This document shows, in pieces, positions 11,412 through 64,000 of a stretch of DNA of 64,000 nt. The position numbers and the translations under genes were made by a program. The notes below the pieces were generated by a model. The model ran no database searches and was not told the origin of the DNA. It was given only the letters and a program-made list of their open reading frames with translations. Numbering within the stretch: position 1 is the stretch's first letter; the number at the start of each line of letters is the position of its first letter. The stretch comes from Branchiostoma floridae (Eukaryota > Chordata > Leptocardii > Amphioxiformes > Branchiostomatidae), in contig NC_049986.1 of assembly GCF_000003815.2 (NCBI RefSeq), positions 19,113,006 through 19,177,005 of the forward strand, written 5' to 3'.

Positions 11412-12964
11412 AGTCTGTCCGTCTATCTGTGTAATATACCAGCAGTCTGCATAAGCTCCAGCCAACACATAGCCAACCCCTCCCCAGCTGTATGTGTGTG
11501 TGTGTGTCTGTATAGATGTATGTGTGTTTGTGTAACATACCGGCAATGTCTGTCTGTCTGTCTATCTGTGTGTGTAACATACCAGCAGTCTGCATGGGTT
11601 CCAGCCAGCACATCGCCGGCCCCTCCCCACAAGTGTAGCTGAACTCCAGCTGGAACTCGTCCCCGGGATTCACCGCCACCGGCAGCGACACGTGCAGGGC
11701 GGCGCCATACGAGGTGAAGGGTCGAGTGTCAAAGGTCACGGGCCGCTGGTTGCTTGTGTTTCGATCGTCCTTGTAGGTGACTCTGACACCATGGATGGAC
11801 AGGGTGGCATGCGAGTCCAAAATTACTATATGAACAATTATAAGGGAAACAAAATATGGGAAAAAGATTAGGCCACACCAATAGCGCCTTGGTTCTCGGA
11901 TTTAAAGAAAGAATTGGAACATAAAACAATAAACATGAAAACAGAGTCTGAGGGAAAAGTCTGAACCTTGTTACACAGTGTTTCAGGGAGTGAAATACAA
12001 GTTTTCTTCCCACCCAGCCTATATGCAATTCATCTTAGCTAAACTTTTATACAAATGTCTGAGAACTAACAAGTAAAATAGGTATGGCCTGAGAGGCTGA
12101 GAACACCTTTTCAAAAGCTTCAGGTTCTGTTAACTTAAAATCTTCCAACGGCAAGACGCATCAATGGGCGGCAGAAGTATACATTACCTGAAACAGTATC
12201 CATGTAGGTCACCTTTAGCCATCAGATACAGTTTCTGACTCTTTGTATACTGTTATGGCCAATGTATATTGTTTCGGCCCATGTATTATAAGTTGTTTTG
12301 GCCAATGGATATTGTTACGGCCAGTGCATGCTGTCTTGCCACTGTAGGATCGGCTTTGAGATTTCTTCTACATGTACTAGTAAGGTATTTTTTGATTTGT
12401 GAAAAACAGTCACTTATCACTCACAACAAGTGAAAGCTGAGATCAGAGGCCTTTATACTATTATTTATTACATAATAAATAACTAATGAAGTTGTAAATA
12501 AGACTTAATTGCATCTCATAATTGATTGGTCTATCTTACACGTTGCTTGTACGCTTCATAACTTCAAATGGTGGGCCACACTCTTTCTCATTGTACTCTT
12601 CAGCATACAATATGTTGATCAGACTCAACTCGATGTATTTAAAACTGTCTCTACTCTAACTATCCATATTGCAGGTTTTCTGTACTTACCGGTATGTAAC
12701 GTTACCTATCAGTACTAGCCCCCCTCCCCCTTAAGGGCAATTAAGCACACCTTCGGCACATGGTTGCAGGCACTCCAAGTCCAACACGGCAGAGGCGCTG
12801 ATCGTCTTGGTCTTGAAGTCCACGTCCAAGTCCAGGTGGTAGTTGCTGACCTTGACGTGTCTGAAGTTTGCGGCGGACGCCACGTCCTCTGCAGAGTCCG
12901 AGTAGAGCTTGTCCGAGGAACCCGCGAACTGCAACTTCGGCCGCTTTGCGTCGGGGTCCGCCAT
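715..12964 (-). CDS. RNPEP: Aminopeptidase B (arginyl aminopeptidase), complete spliced gene
   Basis: M1-family zinc aminopeptidase that removes N-terminal Arg/Lys from peptides; the family also includes leukotriene A4 hydrolase (LTA4H). Coding exons, 5' to 3' on the minus strand: 12751-12964, 11583-11825, 3A 10736-10845 or 3B 9728-9837, 9077-9259, 8482-8694, 8247-8309, 7A 7742-7861 or 7B 7085-7204, 6065-6244, 4631-4707, 4337-4472, 3050-3202, 1757-1841, 715-863. With one exon of each pair the sum is 1926 nt, or 641 residues, against about 650 in human RNPEP. All junctions are GT-AG and in phase. Visible motifs are GGMEN (substrate binding), HELCH (HEXXH zinc motif, split across exons 5/6), the third zinc ligand Glu in WLNE, and NETPYEKG with the catalytic Tyr. 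RNPEP rather than LTA4H is called from [25 protein letters not shown] and CLEAATG. The start ATG at 12964 is preferred over an upstream in-frame GTG. Confidence 0.96.
1757..1841 (-). CDS. RNPEP: RNPEP coding exon 12
   Basis: The exon is 85 nt (28 codons plus 1 nt): [20 protein letters not shown] then VRAFLESQ. It matches LRLRWGQIVLK..KVKEFL..QG of RNPEP. Acceptor cccccag, donor G|gtactg. Confidence 0.92.
1910..2210. repeat. Two-copy intronic tandem duplication (1917-2012 and 2105-2210)
   Basis: The stretch beginning AGTGAAGAGTAGAAT, running through TATGTACAGTATTTCCA, occurs twice about 190 bp apart in RNPEP intron 11. No coding potential is seen; it looks like local tandem duplication of intron sequence. 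Confidence 0.65.
2366..2705 (+). mobile_element. hAT-like MITE with perfect 8-bp target duplication
   Basis: A 340-bp non-autonomous element with inverted ends cagggctttagccagc and gctggctagacacctg. It is flanked by an exact 8-bp direct repeat ctttgcac (2358-2365 and 2706-2713), the hAT-type target duplication length. The interior is rich in ccgtca/tgacgg motifs. A reverse-oriented relative lies at 52343-52705. Confidence 0.85.
3050..3202 (-). CDS. RNPEP: RNPEP coding exon 11
   Basis: The exon has 51 codons, phase 0 to 0, with the conserved [19 protein letters not shown] and [11 protein letters not shown] of the C-terminal helical domain. Acceptor ttcag, donor GAG|gtaagt. Its acceptor-side ~95 nt is repeated four more times upstream (3309-4135) in progressively decayed form. 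Confidence 0.95.
3110..4135 (-). repeat. Tandem array of decayed exon 11 acceptor ends ('ghost exons')
   Basis: The acceptor-side part of RNPEP exon 11 plus flanking intron recurs at 3309-3391, 3491-3581, 3688-3772 and 4058-4135, with a period of about 183-193 bp for the first copies. Each keeps ttctgaac plus a worn version of the exon sequence (gtttgtccaggaagtgga, ctggtaggt). None is open as an exon. Decay increases with distance from the real exon. Confidence 0.85.
4337..4472 (-). CDS. RNPEP: RNPEP coding exon 10
   Basis: The exon is 136 nt. Using the acceptor gttccag completes a Lys codon and reads [20 protein letters not shown] then [20 protein letters not shown] and DQMEE. A nearer AG four bases inside would give a stop, so the outer acceptor is chosen. 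It matches the RNPEP hallmark FDRWLNTPGWPP..DLSPG. Donor GAG|gtgacc. Confidence 0.95.
4631..4707 (-). CDS. RNPEP: RNPEP coding exon 9
   Basis: The exon is 77 nt: [20 protein letters not shown] then QDLRN plus 2 nt. It corresponds to the SILADDFLDFYLEYFPEL segment of vertebrate RNPEP. Acceptor ttgcag, donor AA|gtaagt (phase 2). A decayed 33-nt copy lies at 5072-5104 beyond a SINE. Confidence 0.92.
4765..5047 (-). mobile_element. tRNA-derived SINE with target duplication
   Basis: On the minus strand the element starts with a tRNA-like head. It has an A box TGGCCTAGTGG and a B box GTTCGATCC in the correct spacing, then a ~200-bp non-tRNA body ending in an AAGTTAAA-type tail. It is flanked by imperfect direct repeats of ~15 nt (aattgcaacacagaa at 4748 and aattgcaacatagag at 5048), as expected for LINE-driven retroposition. 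It lies in RNPEP intron 8, next to exon 9. Confidence 0.88.
5072..5104 (-). pseudogene. Ghost copy of RNPEP exon 9
   Basis: Thirty-three nt nearly identical to part of exon 9 (encoding an AEDML-like string), without a working donor. The SINE at 4765-5047 separates it from the real exon. Confidence 0.7.
5571..5636 (-). pseudogene. Ghost copy of RNPEP exon 8 donor end
   Basis: It reads [18 protein letters not shown] followed by the same gtgagg donor context as the real exon 8, but has no acceptor or upstream coding part. A more decayed copy of the same segment is visible around 5268-5333. Confidence 0.8.
5640..6060. other. RNPEP intron 8 remainder
   Basis: AT-rich intron sequence. I see no gene, RNA or clear mobile element here. 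Confidence 0.5.
6065..6244 (-). CDS. RNPEP: RNPEP coding exon 8 (catalytic Tyr region)
   Basis: The exon has 60 codons, phase 0 to 0. It holds [20 protein letters not shown] followed by EKG, with the transition-state Tyr of M1 enzymes, and ends [14 protein letters not shown]. Acceptor ctgcag, donor AGG|gtgagg. A copy of its last ~65 nt with the splice junction lies at 5571-5636. Confidence 0.96.
6582..6715 (+). repeat. Dispersed repeat (second copy at 20979-21125)
   Basis: It shares ccttgacatctct, gcgaattaaggaa, and tgttgtcatcgaac.agtgctct with 20979-21125, in the same order. It is probably a fragment of a transposon family; no coding sequence is apparent. Confidence 0.65.
7085..7204 (-). 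CDS. RNPEP: RNPEP exon 7B (diverged duplicate exon)
   Basis: A second open 120-nt exon, phase 0 to 0, with good splice sites (ctgacag, CAG|gtcagt): [20 protein letters not shown] then [20 protein letters not shown]. It aligns with 7A end to end without gaps (GFT.F.Q, VLG, ATG) but has diverged strongly. Either copy joins exon 8 in frame. Inclusion of both would add 40 residues without a frameshift, so exclusivity is inferred rather than forced. Confidence 0.82.
7742..7861 (-). CDS. RNPEP: RNPEP exon 7A (canonical form of a duplicated exon)
   Basis: The exon has 40 codons, phase 0 to 0: [20 protein letters not shown] then [32 protein letters not shown] matches vertebrate RNPEP closely. Two decayed copies of its 5' half follow upstream at 7936-7992 and 8066-8102, each beside a CA microsatellite. 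Confidence 0.93.
7880..8110 (-). repeat. CA microsatellites interleaved with exon 7A ghost copies
   Basis: (CA)n tracts at about 7899-7933 and 8037-8062 alternate with copies of the exon 7A acceptor and first codons (7936-7992 and 8066-8102). The first ghost reads [19 protein letters not shown], then runs directly into the repeat. The second is reduced to GFTM and degenerate sequence. Confidence 0.85.
8247..8309 (-). CDS. RNPEP: RNPEP coding exon 6 (zinc-binding exon)
   Basis: This 63-nt exon encodes [20 protein letters not shown] plus E. It completes the HEXXH zinc site (HELCH; human has HEISH) and carries the third zinc ligand Glu in WLNE. Phase 0 to 0, acceptor ctccag, donor GAG|gtacag. 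Confidence 0.96.
8482..8694 (-). CDS. RNPEP: RNPEP coding exon 5 (GGMEN motif, first half of HEXXH)
   Basis: The exon has 71 codons, phase 0 to 0. It includes [20 protein letters not shown], the GGMEN exopeptidase motif, [10 protein letters not shown] and ends in DVVMHEL. The HE of the zinc motif HELCH is in this exon and CH begins the next. Acceptor attgcag, donor CTG|gtaggt. Confidence 0.97.
9077..9259 (-). CDS. RNPEP: RNPEP coding exon 4
   Basis: The exon has 61 codons, phase 0 to 0, from [12 protein letters not shown] to VWTEPSVL. It contains the conserved [14 protein letters not shown] strand and IGPRSKVW, both typical of the RNPEP/LTA4H subfamily just before the catalytic domain. Acceptor cgtcag, donor CTG|gtgggt. 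Confidence 0.95.
9728..9837 (-). CDS. RNPEP: RNPEP exon 3B (diverged duplicate, mutually exclusive candidate)
   Basis: Identical in length (110 nt) and phase to 3A, and fully open, with good splice sites (gttgcag, AAG|gtggta). It encodes [20 protein letters not shown] then [16 protein letters not shown]. The conserved pocket Gln is replaced by Phe (GFSV instead of GQSV) and FPC.DTP is LPVQDTP. An open frame despite this divergence argues for function. Including both 3A and 3B would frameshift the mRNA. Confidence 0.85.
10736..10845 (-). CDS. RNPEP: RNPEP exon 3A (canonical form of a duplicated exon)
   Basis: The exon is 110 nt, entering in phase 1 and leaving in phase 0. It encodes [20 protein letters not shown] then [16 protein letters not shown]. 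It keeps the conserved Gln of the GQ(A/S)V motif, which corresponds to the substrate-pocket Gln136 of LTA4H, and the FPC.DTPA.K block. The splice sites are good (ttttgcag, AAG|gtgatt). It is closer to vertebrate RNPEP than 3B. Its length is not a multiple of three, so splicing it to 3B would shift the frame. Confidence 0.92.
11196..11582. repeat. TG-rich microsatellite with RNPEP exon 2 ghost
   Basis: Long TG/TGTC tracts. At 11440-11489 a decayed copy of the exon 2 donor end (minus strand [16 protein letters not shown], then gtatat) is embedded, and a further taacatacc remnant sits near 11533. The structure parallels the exon 7A and ABL exon 2 cases. Confidence 0.8.
11583..11825 (-). CDS. RNPEP: RNPEP coding exon 2
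   Basis: The exon is 243 nt, phase 1 to 1. It encodes the N-terminal beta-rich domain of M1 peptidases and ends in [16 protein letters not shown], which corresponds to the GPGVCWL..EQTAG segment of RNPEP. The acceptor is atatag, the donor G|gtatgt. A decayed copy of its last ~50 nt lies at 11440-11489 across a TG-rich microsatellite. Confidence 0.95.
11871..12091. mobile_element. Short inverted-end element (family also at 55470-55705)
   Basis: It begins aggccacaccaat..cttggttctcgg and ends ctgagaactaacaagtaaaa..tatggcct. The internal segment (cagagtctgagggaaaagtctg, caagttttcttccca) is shared with 55470-55705. It is related at its end to the MITE at 19330-19765. Confidence 0.65.
12230..12345. 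repeat. Short degenerate tandem repeat
   Basis: Units around ttatggccaatgtatattgt recur about four times with a period near 28 bp in RNPEP intron 1. No coding function is seen. Confidence 0.5.
12751..12964 (-). CDS. RNPEP: RNPEP coding exon 1
   Basis: The exon has 71 codons plus 1 nt (phase 1 end), from [10 protein letters not shown] to CLQPCAE. The [10 protein letters not shown] stretch matches the DVASASNFR block near the start of vertebrate RNPEP. The donor is G|gtgtgc. The start codon sits inside a YY1-like AAAATGGCGGAC motif. Confidence 0.93.
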
Positions 12965-14795
12965 TTTCACGTTGGGCGAGTCCACAAACCGACAGCTGGA
13001 GGGGTGTTTTATGGTTACCTTTAACTTGGTTTTTGCCGCACGTTTCTTCGAGGAGGCGAAAAAAAATTCATTGGCTTCTTCTTTCTCTTCTTCTCTAAGC
13101 TGTTAATATCAATGACTTGACGCAAATAGCTGTCACCATGATCATTAGTGCAGTATTAGAGACTCAGTGGTGTTAGAATACTGGTATGTAGTCTTCTTTT
13201 TCTTCTTCTACTGGTAACTGTTATGTAGTGAGTGGCAGGACACTGCTTTGTGACTGGTCACCATATAACGTTATATGAAGAAGAATAAACAGGGCAGTGG
13301 TTTTTTACGCTATGTCAGGTGAAGGTAAACATTATGTACCCAGGTTCAATTTTGTTTGTGTTTCCTCCTTCATTTTTTTTTTTTTTCGCTTGAGTTGAAA
13401 ACCGTTTAATTCAGAAGCCGCGGGTTCATTTCTATGATTTGGGCCGGCTTTGGTAGCTTCTGGGAATCATGTGTCTCAGAAATGTGAAGATTGAAGGGCA
13501 ATGACAAGCAACATGAAAAGTAAAGTTACGACCTTCAAAGTTCATTGAGAAACAGTTACTTTTGTCCTATCCATTTCAGAGACTTTTATAAGAGATCGGA
13601 CAGTTCATTGGGTTGAATAAAGGACATTTGTCAAGTCCACAGAAAGTGTTTCAGCACACTACAAACTTTGAAGAGTTGTTCAACTATTTGCCTTTACCTT
13701 ATGTTTAATGTGGTGAGAGCAAACGAGAAAAGAAAAGGAAGAGGAGAGAGAGAAGAAAAAAAAGATCATGTTCTTTTTCAATCATACTAACGTGTACTGT
13801 CAACAAAAACAAAAGCAACTTTTTCTGGAAAGTTGTTTCTTCCATTTCATAACTTCCATTGGAAGACATTTTCTCTTTGGAATTAATATTCTATATTTGA
13901 TTGCATTTGACCTCAAAACGGATGCGCGCATATAGATTATCAAGACTACTCTTTGAAGTTACAATTTCAAAGGCAAAGCAGCCTTATATCCATTTCTTTC
14001 ACTTCGGACCGCATCTTCATGTATACTTTTTTGAGAACTTTGGAAAAATGATTTTCCTTTGAAGAGCCCATCCTACAAAAAAGTGAAATTTTGTACGATT
14101 ATCAGTGGATGACTAAAATCGCCCTTTATGTTAAAAAAAGTAAAAGAAACACCTCTTTATTCTTTATCTTGAAATTTTGAAAATCAACTGTTTGTGACAG
14201 ATATGATCATTCACAAGTTTTCAACATCATTGGTTCTGAAGAGCTTTCTAAACGAAACTACATTGTTTATAGTACGTACGTAACATTACGTATACATTAT
14301 TTCGTGCGTCGGATCGGCAGTGCTGTCTTGGACGACTTTTATGCGTTTTTCGGTTTTCTGCTTCGCCATGTTTTCCTCCTCATGCTTGTGAACAAAAGTA
14401 AAACCTAGAAAAAAACTAAACCCGGCAAAAAAACGCCTAAACAGACGTCTTTAAGTATAAGCCTAACCTTCAAGTATTTAGATAATATAAGAGGCAGAAC
14501 TTTATTGCGCGACAATTGTAATATGAAAACGCCGTCCGACTCTGTTGTCCTCCCGAAATAACGTAATCCAGCTCCTGCTGTACTACTTCCTCAGCCTCGT
14601 TCTGATTCCCAGCAGACCAAGATGGCGACGGGCTGACATTTGGAGCAGTTCTTGGAATGTTGTCCGCCCCATCTGTTGATTTGTCGAGCGGTAGCCAAAT
14701 TCTTCAACCACCAACGACAAAATCTTTCGGACCGTCAGCTGGGCGACCTTTGAGGCGGGGAAATCCGATGTAGGAGCGGCGATTTCGCTCGGGAC
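12965..14795. promoter_or_regulatory. Head-to-head RNPEP/ABL intergenic region
   Basis: A 1.83-kb gap separates two divergently oriented start codons. No TATA box is placed convincingly. A YY1-like CAAGATGGCGAC lies at 14619-14630 near the probable ABL 5' end, and the RNPEP start codon itself sits in AAAATGGCGGAC. The middle (13.2-14.5 kb) is AT-rich and shows no gene. Confidence 0.5.
14622..14636 (+). promoter_or_regulatory. Four-codon upstream ORF / YY1-like motif in ABL 5' UTR
   Basis: ATG GCG ACG GGC TGA inside the motif CAAGATGGCGACGGG. If transcribed, it is a minimal uORF 160 nt ahead of the ABL start; equally, it may only be a YY1 initiator site. Confidence 0.4.

Positions 14796-64000
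<49,205 letters not shown>

Noticed and set aside
11149-11642. Cys/Val-rich and His/Thr-rich ORFs
   Set aside because: Translations of TG/CA microsatellites.

Overview
This is animal (eukaryotic) genomic DNA. It has spliced genes with canonical GT-AG introns, very long introns, many microsatellites, tRNA-derived SINEs, LINE remnants and many small inverted-repeat transposons. The two conserved genes have vertebrate-like exon phases, and the repeat load and N gaps look like a highly heterozygous draft assembly. I infer a cephalochordate (amphioxus, Branchiostoma-like). The species is inference; the gene identities are read from the sequence.

Layout. (1) 715-12964, minus strand: a complete gene for aminopeptidase B (RNPEP, M1 zinc metallopeptidase), 13 constitutive coding positions, 641 residues predicted. 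Two positions exist as tandem duplicated exons that look mutually exclusive (3A/3B and 7A/7B). Many exons are shadowed in the flanking introns by decayed partial copies ('ghost exons'). (2) 12965-14795: a head-to-head intergenic region with YY1-like motifs and no TATA box. (3) 14796 to beyond the right edge, plus strand: the 5' part of an ABL-family tyrosine kinase gene. Exon 1 (14796-14943) encodes a myristoylatable MGQ N-terminus. Exon 2 (58597-58767) encodes the linker and start of SH3. A phase-compatible 57-nt candidate cassette exon lies at 45987-46043. The rest of the kinase lies outside the window.

The 43.65-kb first ABL intron holds most of the interest. Positions 21289-38194 are bounded by near-perfect inverted termini (28 bp, 2 mismatches, beginning CAGT, flanked by TA) with matching subterminal repeat motifs. 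I interpret this 16.9-kb interval as a giant Tc1/mariner-type element. It contains an intact but intron-bearing DD34E transposase (24640-27079, minus) and a five-exon BEN-domain gene (29904-35110, plus), plus a 1.25-kb near-identical duplication, LINE remnants and tandem repeats. The remaining intron carries hAT-like MITEs with 8-9-bp target duplications, one nested insertion, a 'GGGCTCGAAA' MITE family, Tc1-like MITEs and satellites.

Three N gaps (32479-32709, 33507-33686, 45827-45926) limit interpretation. Two of them bound the 1.25-kb duplication, so haplotype misassembly there is a live alternative.
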